Shown here piece by piece: positions 52,230-60,821 of a stretch of DNA of 64,000 nucleotides (positions are counted from its first letter, which is position 1; each line of letters begins with the position of its first letter). Position numbers and translations under genes: made by a program. Under the pieces are notes generated by a model. The model did not search any database. It was not told where the DNA came from and saw nothing but the letters and a program-made list of their open reading frames with translations. Source of the stretch: an uncultured Alphaproteobacteria bacterium (lineage in GTDB: Bacteria > Pseudomonadota > Alphaproteobacteria > Sphingomonadales > Sphingomonadaceae); contig CAIZNH010000005.1 in NCBI GenBank assembly GCA_903934325.1, forward strand, positions 18,431 to 82,430, written 5' to 3'.

Positions 52230-54256
52230 GCATAATGCATGGAGGTCGCCGGCTGACGGCGTTGGCAGGCGCGCTGGCGGCGTTGACGGTGGCGATCGCC
52301 AGCGCGCCTGCGGCGCAGGAGCCGGCCAAGCCCGCTGTCACCCGCCGTGCCGATCTGCCCCTAGCAGCCGAGGCTGCGCGCCCCGATCTGATCCCCGCAG
52401 CTGTCTTTGCCGAACGCAGCGCGTTCCGGGGCGAGGCCTTGTCGCCCGACGGCACGGCGCTGTCCTATCTCCAGCCGCTCAGCAAGGGCCGCACCCGGCT
52501 GGTGGTGATCGACCCTCAAACCGGCGAGCGGATCAATTCGATCCTGTTCGCCGATGGCACCAACATCGCCTGGACACGCTGGGTCAGCCCTGACCTGATG
52601 CTGATCAACACCTATGCCCGCGTGCTCACCATGGGCGGCTTTGTCCTGCCGATGAACCGCCTGATGCTGGCCCGCCCGCGCGAGGGCAAGGCCGAGTTTC
52701 TGGTCGAGAACGCCAGCGGCTATAACGGCGGGCAGGTGCTCCATGTGGCGCGGGACGGCAGCCATGCGCTGATAGCGCATCGCGGCGACGGGCGGCTGAC
52801 TGAACCCAGCGTGTTCCGCTATGATCTGAAACCCGGCGGCGCTGTCACACGCGTGCTGGAGCCCCGATCCGGCATCACCGAATGGGTCGCGGACGACGCC
52901 GGGATCGTCCGCGTCGGCATGGGCTGGCGGCAGGGCGCATGGCAGATCCAGTATCGCAGCAGCGAGACCGACGCCTTCCGGCCGATCGCGCGGATCAGGC
53001 CGGGGCAGGAAGAAGGCTTCTTCGATGCGCTTGCCATCATCAGCGGCACCGGCAAGGGCTATGTCCTTGATGAAGGTGCAAATGGCCGCGTCGGCCTGAG
53101 GGTGTTTGATTACCTGACCCGCGAGATCACGGAGACGGTATACGAACACCCCGAAAGAGACATCGACAGCGTCTGGATCAAGGACGGCAAGCCGCTCGCC
53201 GCCTTCTACACCGATGACCGCGAACAGGTGGTGTGGTTCGATGGTGCTTACCGTGCCAGCCATGAACACCTGAGGGGGCTTATCAAGGCCGAGGATGTGT
53301 GGATCACCGCGCGAACCGAGGATGGCACAAAGCTGCTGGTGCGCGCAGAGAGCGAGGCCGATCCGGGCACGCTCTATTTCTACGACGCCGCAACGCAGGC
53401 CCTCAAGGAGATCGCCCGCGGCCGCCCGGCGCTTGATCCTGCGATGCTTGCCCGCCCTGTGCCGATCAGTTACGCCGCACGCGATGGCACCGCGATCCGC
53501 GCCTATCTGACCTTGCCTAAGGGGCGCGAGGCGCGCGGGCTGCCACTAATCATCCTGCCGCACGGCGGCCCTTTCGGCATCCGCGACCGGCTGCGCTATG
53601 ACGACGAAGTGCAGTTCCTCGCCAATCGCGGTTACGCCGTGCTTCAGCCCAATTTTCGCGGATCGGGCGGTTATGGCAACGCCTTCTACGATCTGGGCAA
53701 TGGCGAAGTCGGGCGCGGAATGCAGGACGATCTCGACGATGCGATGGACTGGGCAGTGGCCGAGGGGCTGGCTGATCCCAAGCGCGTGTGCGTGGTGGGC
53801 GGCTCCTATGGCGGCTATGCCGCGCTCTGGGCGGTGCTGCGCAATCCGGAACGCTATGCCTGCGCGGCAAGCTGGGCCGGGGTGACCGACTGGGACCGGA
53901 TGCTGCGCTATGACCGGGGGGTGCTGACCCGCAGCGCGGGTAAGCGCTGGACGGCGCGGGTCAAGGGCGATGACGGGCTGGCACTGAAGGACGTCTCGCC
54001 GCTGCGTCACGCCGAAGCGCTGACCCGCCCGGTCTTGCTGGCGCATGGCGTGATCGACGACAATGTGCCGATCGACCAGTTCCAGACGATGGAAAAGGCC
54101 GCCCGCAAGAGCGGTGCGCCGCTGACGACGCTGGTGATCCCCGGCGAGGGGCACAGCTTTTTCTTCCCTTCAAGCCAGCAGCGCTGGCTGGAGGCGCTCG
54201 ACACCTTCCTTGCCGCGCATAATCCGGCGGAGCTTGGCGCGGCGGCGGGGGAATGA
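52226..54256 (+). CDS. S9 prolyl-oligopeptidase family peptidase (copy 2)
   Basis: The 676-aa paralogue of the preceding gene has the same domain order and near-identical hydrolase core: Ser527 (GGSYGGYAALW), Asp611 (HGVIDDNVPI) and His643 (GEGHSFFF). The GTG at 52226 overlaps the upstream stop; an ATG at 52235 is an alternative that starts the signal peptide directly (HGGRRLTALAGALAALTVAI). Adjacent tandem copies point to an old gene duplication with divergence in the propeller. Confidence 0.93.
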   Translation: MSIMHGGRRLTALAGALAALTVAIASAPAAQEPAKPAVTRRADLPLAAEAARPDLIPAAVFAERSAFRGEALSPDGTALSYLQPLSKGRTRLVVIDPQTGERINSILFADGTNIAWTRWVSPDLMLINTYARVLTMGGFVLPMNRLMLARPREGKAEFLVENASGYNGGQVLHVARDGSHALIAHRGDGRLTEPSVFRYDLKPGGAVTRVLEPRSGITEWVADDAGIVRVGMGWRQGAWQIQYRSSETDAFRPIARIRPGQEEGFFDALAIISGTGKGYVLDEGANGRVGLRVFDYLTREITETVYEHPERDIDSVWIKDGKPLAAFYTDDREQVVWFDGAYRASHEHLRGLIKAEDVWITARTEDGTKLLVRAESEADPGTLYFYDAATQALKEIARGRPALDPAMLARPVPISYAARDGTAIRAYLTLPKGREARGLPLIILPHGGPFGIRDRLRYDDEVQFLANRGYAVLQPNFRGSGGYGNAFYDLGNGEVGRGMQDDLDDAMDWAVAEGLADPKRVCVVGGSYGGYAALWAVLRNPERYACAASWAGVTDWDRMLRYDRGVLTRSAGKRWTARVKGDDGLALKDVSPLRHAEALTRPVLLAHGVIDDNVPIDQFQTMEKAARKSGAPLTTLVIPGEGHSFFFPSSQQRWLEALDTFLAAHNPAELGAAAGE

Positions 54257-54262
54257 GGGCGG

Positions 54263-54973
54263 CTACCCCGCCGTCACATCCTCCAGCGGCACATCCATGA
54301 TCGGATAGCGCCGCCACTCGCCCCAGTCATAGTGCCACCATTCGTTGGGCAGGGGCACGAAGCCCTCGGCCACCATCCACGCCTCCAGCATCCGCGAGAG
54401 CGCGAGGGCTTCAGGCGGCGCGGCGGTGTTGCTGCGGTAGGCGGCGGGGGTGAAGTCGTCATAGGGGCTGGGCATGGTTACCTCCACGCCCTCGCGATGC
54501 AGCGAGAGGTCGATCGAGCAGCCGCGGTTGTGGCGCGATCCGGTCCGCGGGTCGGCGACGAATTCGCGCTTTTCGGGTGGGGTCGCCTCCCACATCGCCT
54601 TTGTGATGCGCCAGGGGCGATAGGCGTCGAAGATGAGGAGGCCATAGCCTGCCGCCTCGGCCCGGGTCTGGACCTTCGCAAGCGCCTCGGCGACGGGCCG
54701 CTGGGCCACCGCGCGGGCGAGGGGGTAGAGCGTGCGGCCCATGAAGTTGGCGGGCGTGGCATAGCGGATATCGAGCCTGAGGCGCGGATCGAAGCGCGCC
54801 AGATCAACCAGATCGGGCGTCGCGGTCGCTTGCGGATCTAGCGGGAGGGCAAGCCGCTCGCCGCCGCGTCCCGCGCAACCTGTCGCAATGCCCCCCAGGA
54901 CCCCGGCCCCGATCCCGCGCAGCACCGCACGGCGCGAAACATCCGGGGCGCTGTGCAGCCGAATGTCGATCAT
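54263..54973 (-). CDS. VanX-type D-alanyl-D-alanine dipeptidase, exported lipoprotein
   Basis: The zinc dipeptidase signature is SRHNRGCSIDLSLH and NEWWHYDWGEW, with FDAYRPWRITKAM upstream. The N-terminus has a twin-arginine-like stretch (SRRAVLRGIGAGVLGGIATG followed by CAG), that is, a Tat lipoprotein signal with lipobox ATGC. The ATG at 54973 is chosen so that the signal lies at the start; longer in-frame starts up to 55162 are likely artefacts. It is 236 aa. DdpX/PcgL-like members recycle D-Ala-D-Ala in the periplasm; there is no VanHA context, so vancomycin resistance is not implied. Confidence 0.9.
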   Translation of the reverse strand: MIDIRLHSAPDVSRRAVLRGIGAGVLGGIATGCAGRGGERLALPLDPQATATPDLVDLARFDPRLRLDIRYATPANFMGRTLYPLARAVAQRPVAEALAKVQTRAEAAGYGLLIFDAYRPWRITKAMWEATPPEKREFVADPRTGSRHNRGCSIDLSLHREGVEVTMPSPYDDFTPAAYRSNTAAPPEALALSRMLEAWMVAEGFVPLPNEWWHYDWGEWRRYPIMDVPLEDVTAG

Positions 54974-55118
54974 CCCCGTATCCCCCTCTAGCCAAAGCGC
55001 ATTATGCCCGCGCCTGCCGCGCAAGGCGAGCAAATCGTCAAGCCGGCGGGATACAGCGGGGATTACCTGCGTTGAGGCTCTTGTGGCGCGAAACAGAATC
55101 GCTACCTTGGGGCACGAT

Positions 55119-55532
55119 ATGAAGGAATTCTTCCAGCACGCTGCCACTACCGACGGGGTCACCGTCCGGGTTGCTGTGAACTACCTGCCGGAGCAGTCGC
55201 ATCCGGAGGCGGGCAAGTGGTTCTGGGTCTATCACATCCGCATCGAGAACGGCAGCCACGAGGCGCTGCGCCTGCGCACCCGCCACTGGCGGATCACCGA
55301 CGGGCGCGGCATGGTCAATCATGTCGATGGCGAGGGCGTGGTGGGCGAACAGCCGCTGCTCGCACCCGGGCAGAGCCACGACTATGTCTCGGGCTGCCCG
55401 CTGACGACGCCGTTCGGATCGATGGAGGGGTTCTACAACTTCCAGCGCCCCGACGGCTCCTCCTGCGAGGTGCGCATCCCCTTCTTCCCGCTCTCCGCGC
55501 CCGAAACGGCCGAGGGCAGGAGCCCGCGCTGA
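55119..55532 (+). CDS. apaG: ApaG (Co2+/Mg2+ efflux-linked beta-sandwich protein)
   Basis: A 137-aa all-beta protein with VAVNYLPEQSHPEAGKWFWV, RTRHWRITDGRG and MEGFYNFQRPDGSSCEVRIP, all typical of ApaG. The exact biochemical function is unresolved in the literature. The ATG at 55119 begins the conserved region. It stands divergent from the VanX-type gene and is followed by a LysR regulator. Confidence 0.93.
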   Translation: MKEFFQHAATTDGVTVRVAVNYLPEQSHPEAGKWFWVYHIRIENGSHEALRLRTRHWRITDGRGMVNHVDGEGVVGEQPLLAPGQSHDYVSGCPLTTPFGSMEGFYNFQRPDGSSCEVRIPFFPLSAPETAEGRSPR

Positions 55533-55571
55533 TACTTGCGGCGCGCGGCCTGCGCGCCTAATCGGGCAAGC

Positions 55572-56360
55572 GTGAAGCGCACCCATCTCCCTCTAAATGC
55601 CCTGCGCGTGTTCGACGCGGCCGCCCGGCACCTCTCGTTCACCCGCGCGGCGGACGAGCTGGCGGTGACGCCCGCCGCCGTCGGCCAGCAGATCCGCGCA
55701 TTGGAGGACGTGCTCGGCGTCGTCCTGTTCCGCCGCACCTCCAAGGGCCTTGAACTCACGCCCGAGGGCGAGGCGGGCCTTGACCCCTTGCGCGAAGGCT
55801 TCCTGCGCTTCGAGGAAAGCGTCGAGGCGATGCAGGCCGGACAGTCCTCGGACCGCTACACCATCGCTGTCCCACGCGAATTCTACGCCGAGTGGCTCGC
55901 CCCGCGCCTCGCCCGCTTCCAGGCCGGCACCCCCGGCGTGCAATATATCCTCGCACCTGACGAGCACGCCGATTTCACCGAGGCCAATCTCGACCTCGCG
56001 ATCCGGCTGGTCGACGGGCCGGGCGATCTGGAAGGCGTGCAGCTTGCCCCCGCGATGCGCGTCACTGTCGCCGCGCCCGAGTATCGCGACGCGTGGATCG
56101 ACTGGCCGGGGATGCCCATGCCCGATGGCCGCAACCCCTGCATCAAGGCGGGCAGCCCGGGACAGGCGCTGGCCTCCGCGCTCGCCGGAATGGGCCGCAC
56201 GGTCCTGCCGCTGGCACTGGCCGAGGCCGCGATTACGCAGGGCCGCCTCACCGTGCTCGAAGGCCCCGAGCCTGCCCAGCGCGCCTACTGGCTCCTCGCC
56301 CCGCCGCCGCAATGGCGCAGCAAGAAGGTGAGGGCGCTAACCGCCTTTCTGGCGTCCTGA
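55572..56360 (+). CDS. LysR-family regulator (GcvA-like)
   Basis: The HTH region LPLNALRVFDAAARHLSFTR followed by AADELAVTPAAVGQQIRALE is characteristic of the GcvA/AmpR-like LysR group. The effector domain is short (262 aa total) and includes AEWLAPRLARFQAGTPGVQY. GTG at 55572 is used. It follows apaG by 39 bp and its target is not evident. Confidence 0.9.
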   Translation: MKRTHLPLNALRVFDAAARHLSFTRAADELAVTPAAVGQQIRALEDVLGVVLFRRTSKGLELTPEGEAGLDPLREGFLRFEESVEAMQAGQSSDRYTIAVPREFYAEWLAPRLARFQAGTPGVQYILAPDEHADFTEANLDLAIRLVDGPGDLEGVQLAPAMRVTVAAPEYRDAWIDWPGMPMPDGRNPCIKAGSPGQALASALAGMGRTVLPLALAEAAITQGRLTVLEGPEPAQRAYWLLAPPPQWRSKKVRALTAFLAS

Positions 56361-56434
56361 GCGGGAGAGTCTTTGTGTTCCGCACGCCCTCCGGCGCGCG
56401 AAATCCTCGCTCATGGGGCCTGACGGCCCCGTCG

Positions 56435-56460
56435 CTGCGGGCGGCCGGTCGGCCTTGCGG
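56435..56460 (-). repeat. Dispersed 26-bp repeat, copy C (inverted)
   Basis: The reverse complement of the 26-nt repeat of copies A and B, without mismatch. The flanking CGACGGGGCCGTCAGGCC in the minus direction parallels copy B. It lies between the LysR gene and the unknown protein. Confidence 0.75.
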
Positions 56461-56483
56461 GCCTTTGGCCCGTTGCAGCGCCT

Positions 56484-57038
56484 CTAGGTGACGTCGCTCG
56501 CTGCATCCGAATAACCCATCTCCTCCAGCACATCCTCGCGGATCCATTCATAGATCGGGTGGCCGGGCACCAGATCGCGCGCGTCGACGCGGTATCGCCC
56601 GCGATATCGCAGCACGAAGCACAGCATGGAATTGGCGTGCGGGTTGTAGGCCGCGTCCGTCAGCGCCCGTTCGAGCGCGCAATCCTCGAGCCTCAGCACC
56701 CCCCAGCGCAGCGCCTCGTCCCAGGCCCGGGCAAAATCCTGCGCACCGGGCTGTTTGCGAAGCTTGTAGAGCGCCTCCATCGAGCGCCCGATATGGGCCG
56801 CGGCCGAGGTGACGATGCCGGTCTCGGCCAGCCGCAGGACAAAGGCGCGCTGGAGATCGGGCGTGATCGAATTGCGGCGCGGTTGTTTGTGAAGATAGGG
56901 CGCGAAGTCCAGAAGTGGATCATCCTCGGCAAACACCGCCGGCTCGAACTCCCACGCGACCTCGGAGGTCGCCTGCCGCGGGGTCGCCCGCTTGTTGCGC
57001 CGGATGGGGCCGGGGTAGGGGGCGTAGTCCTCGTACAT
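56484..57038 (-). CDS. Conserved-looking protein of unknown function with helical DNA-binding character
   Basis: A 184-aa product from ATG at 57038 (YEDYAPYPGPIRRNKRATPR). The middle AFVLRLAETGIVTSAAAHIG followed by RSMEALYKLRKQPGAQDF reads like a helix-turn-helix with a preceding helix, similar in style to small-terminase or homeodomain-like HTH proteins. The C-terminal part (LVPGHPIYEWIREDVLEEMG) is helical. No phage genes are nearby. I cannot assign a function. Longer in-frame starts to 57287 enter the inverted repeat and are likely spurious. Confidence 0.6.
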   Translation of the reverse strand: MYEDYAPYPGPIRRNKRATPRQATSEVAWEFEPAVFAEDDPLLDFAPYLHKQPRRNSITPDLQRAFVLRLAETGIVTSAAAHIGRSMEALYKLRKQPGAQDFARAWDEALRWGVLRLEDCALERALTDAAYNPHANSMLCFVLRYRGRYRVDARDLVPGHPIYEWIREDVLEEMGYSDAASDVT

Positions 57039-57388
57039 GGGGGAGGGAGTGGCAGAGGGCGGGGGAGTAGGAAAATGGTTTCCCCCCTCCCGCTTGCGGG
57101 AGGGGTCGGGGGTGGGCGGGGAGCCACCAAGGGCGCGTATGGCACTGGTCCGGCGGGCAAAGCCACGCCGCAAGCGCGAACGCGCGCCCGAGCTTATGCG
57201 AGGAAAGCCAAGCAGCGCGGCGGCGCTGCGCCCGGCGCTTGAGGGCGCAAACAAAAAACTCGGAGCCACCACGCCAGCGCCCATCACCCCCTTTTCGTCA
57301 CCCCGGGCTTGACCCGGGGTCCAGCTTTCTGTTGTTTCACCGCGTGAAACGTCAGCGACTTAGCCATTCGTAAGCCGGAGTTATCGCA
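57039..57388. other. 350-bp interval upstream of the restriction-modification gene
   Basis: It contains the left inverted repeat (57121-57255) and a hairpin CCCCGGG-CTTGA-CCCGGGG (57301-57319) after CGTCA. No gene is recognised. Confidence 0.6.
57121..57255 (+). repeat. Left arm of a large inverted repeat flanking the RM locus
   Basis: About 135 bp matching, in inverted orientation, 59852-59991. Shared blocks include AGCCACGCCGCAAG and GAAAGCCAAGCAGCGCGG and CTGCGCCCGGCGCTTGAGG. The best 45-bp stretch differs at only a few positions. Confidence 0.78.
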
Positions 57389-59041
57389 TTGAGCCTGCTT
57401 GAGGAATTGCAACGCGCCCGCACCGAGGAAGACGTCAAGGATGCCTATATCAAGGCGCTTGGCCTCAAGGGCGTGTTCAAGGGGCTGGTCGATATCCAGA
57501 CGCCGGAAATCTGGTTCGAAGCGAAGGAATCCCCCACCCCGCCGCTGCTGATGTTTGCGCAGTTGCTCACCTATGTCCGCGCCGCCCGCAAACGCGGCGA
57601 GGCAATCCCCGGCTTCCTGTGCGTGATCGACCGGGAGAAAGCCGCGCTCATGGCGACCGAGCACGCCATGCCGCTGCTCGATAACAAGACCATCGTCTGG
57701 CCCAAATCCGGTTCGGCAGCGGATAAGGCGCTGGCCGCCCAGATCGCCCCCACCATCGAAACCCATTTCGTGCTTTACCAGATCGACGGCTACGAGGCCG
57801 AATTCATCAAGGCCGCCAAGGATGCCGTGCGCGAAGGGCGCATCATCCGCACCCCGATCACGCCGGACAATCTGCGGCAGGTCTTCGACAAGTGGGTAGC
57901 GATGATTGGCACTGAGCTCGGCGTGAAGCGCGAGGCTGATTACGCCGTCCTGTTCTTTGCCGATATCATGCACGATGGCCGCAACGAAGCGATGCGCAAC
58001 CTGCCCGCCCGCCTGCTGTTCAGCGGTGAAAAGCCGGTATTCATCATCGGTGCCGAGCAATACGAACTCGCCAGCGAGCGTGGTTATCGCAATTTCTGGA
58101 ACATCTACCACCGCCCGCCCGAACAGAAACACCGGCACTATCTGCTCGAACGGCGCGACAGCCTGCTGCCGATGGACGACCAGAAGTTCAAGGGCGCCTT
58201 CTACACCCCGCTGCACATCGTCGATAAAGCCTATGATCAACTGAACGCCACGCTGGGGGCGGACTGGCAGCAGAAATATATCGTCTGGGACATGTGTGCA
58301 GGCGTCGGCAATCTGGAGGCCAAGCATTCCAACCTGCGCAATGTCTTCATGTCGACGCTCGATCAGGAAGATGTGACGATCATGAAGAGCAATCCGGCCT
58401 TCGCTGGGGCTGAGATTTTTCAATACGATTATCTCAATGACGATGTGACCGATTTCGGCGAGATCGACTACAATCTGTCAGGCAAGGTGCCGATGGCGCT
58501 GCGGCAGGCGATTGCCGATGCGCACGAGGGCAAGAAGGGCGCGAAGCCCATCTTGGTGTTGATCAATCCTCCTTATGCGGAGGCGACGAGCGGAGGAGTT
58601 TCCGTCGCGCGTGCGACAAGCAGCAATAAGCTAGGCGTGGCAAATACACGGTTCGCTAACGCAGCGATGGTGGCATATGGTAAGGCAAGAAACGAACTTT
58701 ATACGCAATTCGTAGCACGAATTGATCAGGAAATACCGAATGCTACTCTGGCGATGTTCAGCACACTAAAATATCTCAGCGCGCCCACGCTGAATGAATT
58801 TCGTAGAGTTTGGACTGCCGATTTTCTTGGAGGATTCGTTGTCCACAACCGGTGCTTTGAAGGCTTGGCAGGGGAATTTCCTATCAGTTTTCTGATTTGG
58901 GATACTAGTAAGCCCGTCACTATTAGCGATGTGACAACCGATGCACTCACCAAGGACGGTTATATCGAAGGCGAAAAAACTTTTCTAAATTACGATGGCA
59001 TTCCCCTTCTGACTGACTGGGTGTTGCGTCCCCCCTTCTAA
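57389..59041 (+). CDS. Type IIG-like restriction-modification enzyme, N-terminal part (nuclease + N6-adenine methyltransferase)
   Basis: The 550-aa frame starts SLLEELQRARTEEDVKDAYI. A PD-(D/E)xK-like site is suggested by D35 with E44-A-K46 (VDIQTPEIWFEAKE). An amino-methyltransferase domain follows with motif I D301-MCAGVGNLE and motif IV N393-PPY (VLINPPYAE). This order in one chain resembles Type IIG/ISP-type enzymes. The frame stops at TAA (59039-59041) right after a C6 run (59030-59035); the +1 frame continues without a break into the next ORF, so the true gene may run to 59789. From about 58590 the base composition turns noticeably more A+T-rich, around the likely target-recognition region. 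It may methylate and cut foreign DNA. Confidence 0.8.
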   Translation: MSLLEELQRARTEEDVKDAYIKALGLKGVFKGLVDIQTPEIWFEAKESPTPPLLMFAQLLTYVRAARKRGEAIPGFLCVIDREKAALMATEHAMPLLDNKTIVWPKSGSAADKALAAQIAPTIETHFVLYQIDGYEAEFIKAAKDAVREGRIIRTPITPDNLRQVFDKWVAMIGTELGVKREADYAVLFFADIMHDGRNEAMRNLPARLLFSGEKPVFIIGAEQYELASERGYRNFWNIYHRPPEQKHRHYLLERRDSLLPMDDQKFKGAFYTPLHIVDKAYDQLNATLGADWQQKYIVWDMCAGVGNLEAKHSNLRNVFMSTLDQEDVTIMKSNPAFAGAEIFQYDYLNDDVTDFGEIDYNLSGKVPMALRQAIADAHEGKKGAKPILVLINPPYAEATSGGVSVARATSSNKLGVANTRFANAAMVAYGKARNELYTQFVARIDQEIPNATLAMFSTLKYLSAPTLNEFRRVWTADFLGGFVVHNRCFEGLAGEFPISFLIWDTSKPVTISDVTTDALTKDGYIEGEKTFLNYDGIPLLTDWVLRPPF

Positions 59042-59789
59042 TCGTGAACCTACTGTTCCCCTGAAAAACGCTATCGTTCCGGCAACAGCGACAAAAGATT
59101 TGCGTGGAGATCGCTGGTCGGACGATGCAGTCGCTTGGTTGAATTGCGCAGGAAATGATCCCCAAAATGCTTCCACCAAAACCATGCTTTTCTCGTCGGG
59201 TTACGGAAGTGCACGGGGCTTCTTTGTAGACGCCGGAAACCTCTGGCAAGCCGCCATCGTCTTTTCCGTGCGCCGCCTGGTCAAGCCGACATGGCTCAAC
59301 GACCGCGACCAATTCCTGCAACCTTCGCAACCACTCTCCGACGAGTTCAAATCCGATTGCCTCGTCTGGATGCTGTTTAACGGCAGCAACCTTACCGCAG
59401 GCGCGGAGGGGTTGCGCTGGAATGATCGCGACTGGAGCCTCACCAATCACTTCATCCCATTTTCGGAAACCGAGGTTGGCGCAAAGCGGTACGAGAGTGA
59501 TTTCATGGTGCGCTACATGGCGGGAATGACCTTCTCGCCTGAAGCACAGGCCGTGCTCGATGAAGGGCGAAAGCTGTTCGCTCGCTTTCACGCCATTAGC
59601 TTCCCCAACAAGGTCCGGCAGGAATACAAGTTGGGCCGTGCCGACGCGGGCTGGTATCAGGTGCGTCGCTCGCTGGAAGCTTATGGCGAGATTGAATTGA
59701 CCGACTTTGACCCGTTCAAGGGCGCTTACGCTGCGCTCACCGAAAAGCTGCGCCCGATGGTTTATGAACTCGGCTTCCTGCCGCGCTAG
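59042..59789 (+). pseudogene. C-terminal part of the RM enzyme, separated by a +1 frameshift
   Basis: In the +1 frame after CGTCCC, the sequence reads SNREPTVPLKNAIVPATATK and goes on to LRGDRWSDDAVAWLNCAG with no stop until 59789. A separate start (TTG at 59100) would give 229 aa, but no good ribosome site precedes it. The continuation carries TKTMLFSSGYGSARGFFVDA and SFPNKVRQEYKLGRADAGWY. This looks like the target-recognition and tail region of the same protein. If the C6 tract varied by one base, a single protein of about 800 aa would result. Confidence 0.72.
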
Positions 59790-59803
59790 GCAAGGAAGCC
59801 AAA

Positions 59804-59821
59804 CCCCGGCCTGCGCCGGGG
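59804..59821. terminator. Hairpin downstream of the RM gene
   Basis: CCCCGGC-CTGC-GCCGGGG (59804-59821) follows the stop by 14 nt and is followed by TGACG. It mirrors the hairpin at 57301-57319 in the left flank. It may end transcription or be part of a REP-like repeat. Confidence 0.5.
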
Positions 59822-59851
59822 TGACGACACGAGGTGGTGGGCGTTGGGGCT

Positions 59852-59991
59852 GTTTGTTTGTTTGGCCCCTCAAGCGCCGGGCGCAGCGCGTCCGCGCTGC
59901 TTGGCTTTCGCGCCATAAGGCGCGGCGGCCGTTCGGCCTTGCGGCGTGGCTTCGCCCGCCGAGCCAGTGCCACACGCTTGGTTGGTGGCTC
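59852..59991 (-). repeat. Right arm of the large inverted repeat flanking the RM locus
   Basis: Inverted counterpart of 57121-57255, about 140 bp. The two arms enclose the RM gene and its hairpins. Confidence 0.78.
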
Positions 59992-60307
59992 TGCCGGTGC
60001 CACTCGCGCCGTTGGGCGAGGGCGTAGGACACCCCGTCCCCTCCAACACCCACCCTTGACCCCCCACCCATTCCCGCCTAAGGGCGCGCATCTTCCGGGC
60101 CTTGCTCGGATTGAGCTGAACATTGGCGGTGCGTCTCTCCAGAAGGGGCGGCCGGCAAAGTAACCCGGTCTTTTCAGGCGGGTGGAGCGTTTTCGGCTCG
60201 CGACTGGCTGTTGTGACGGGGCATGATCCCCGCCGCGCGCGTGTTCGCGATTCGTGATCTCCTCACCGGTCTGGCCATGGCCTCAAACAAGGTGAAGTGA
60301 GAACTTA

Positions 60308-60679
60308 ATGCCGACAATCAACCAGCTGGTCCGCAAGGGCCGCGTTCCGCAGAAGGCCAAGAGCAAGGTCCCTGCGATGGAGCAGAACCCGCAGAAGCGC
60401 GGCGTTTGCACCCGCGTCTACACGACGACCCCGAAGAAGCCGAACTCGGCGCTGCGCAAGGTGGCCAAGGTCCGTCTGACCAACCAGCGCGAAGTCATCA
60501 GCTACATCCCGGGCGAAGGCCACAACCTGCAGGAGCACTCCGTGGTGCTGATCCGCGGCGGGCGTGTGCGCGACCTTCCCGGCGTGCGCTACCACGTGCT
60601 GCGCGGCGTTCTCGACACGCAGGGCGTGAAGGATCGCAAGCAGTCGCGTTCGAAGTACGGCGCCAAGCGTCCGAAGTAA
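60308..60679 (+). CDS. rpsL: 30S ribosomal protein S12
   Basis: The 123-aa protein is standard for S12: [38 protein letters not shown] (Lys in the PKKPNSA loop, the streptomycin-sensitive site) and [20 protein letters not shown]. It heads the str operon in this window and lies at the A-site decoding centre. A ribosome site AGTGAGAAC precedes the ATG. Confidence 0.98.
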   Translation: MPTINQLVRKGRVPQKAKSKVPAMEQNPQKRGVCTRVYTTTPKKPNSALRKVAKVRLTNQREVISYIPGEGHNLQEHSVVLIRGGRVRDLPGVRYHVLRGVLDTQGVKDRKQSRSKYGAKRPK

Positions 60680-60690
60680 GGTTCAGGCGC

Positions 60691-60790
60691 GGGTCCGGCT
60701 CCGGACCGCTCGCCCTCCCGAGCACCCTACGGGGTAGCATCTGGGTGGTCGGGAGGGGGAGTGGGCCGGAGCCGCAAGGCGGGCCCGGAC
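60691..60790 (+). promoter_or_regulatory. Large structured spacer between rpsL and rpsG
   Basis: The spacer can fold into a long hairpin: GGCTCCGG (60697-60704) with CCGGAGCC (60766-60773), and CCCTCCCGAGCACCC (60713-60727) with GGGTGGTCGGGAGGG (60743-60757), 14 of 15 paired. In E. coli the rpsL-rpsG spacer binds S7 for autoregulation, so a regulatory fold is plausible. Confidence 0.6.
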
Positions 60791-60821
60791 GGGTTCGCCG
60801 CATTCCGAAGGAATTAAGAAG

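Larger units (their letters stand above)
59790..60307. other. 518-bp interval between the RM locus and rpsL
   Basis: It contains the hairpin 59804-59821, the right inverted repeat, and about 300 bp of rpsL upstream region (leader) with no confident promoter recognised. Confidence 0.6.

Noticed and set aside
54263..54973. Vancomycin resistance from the VanX-type dipeptidase
   Set aside because: No vanH, vanA or vanR/S genes are nearby; Gram-negative homologues recycle D-Ala-D-Ala.
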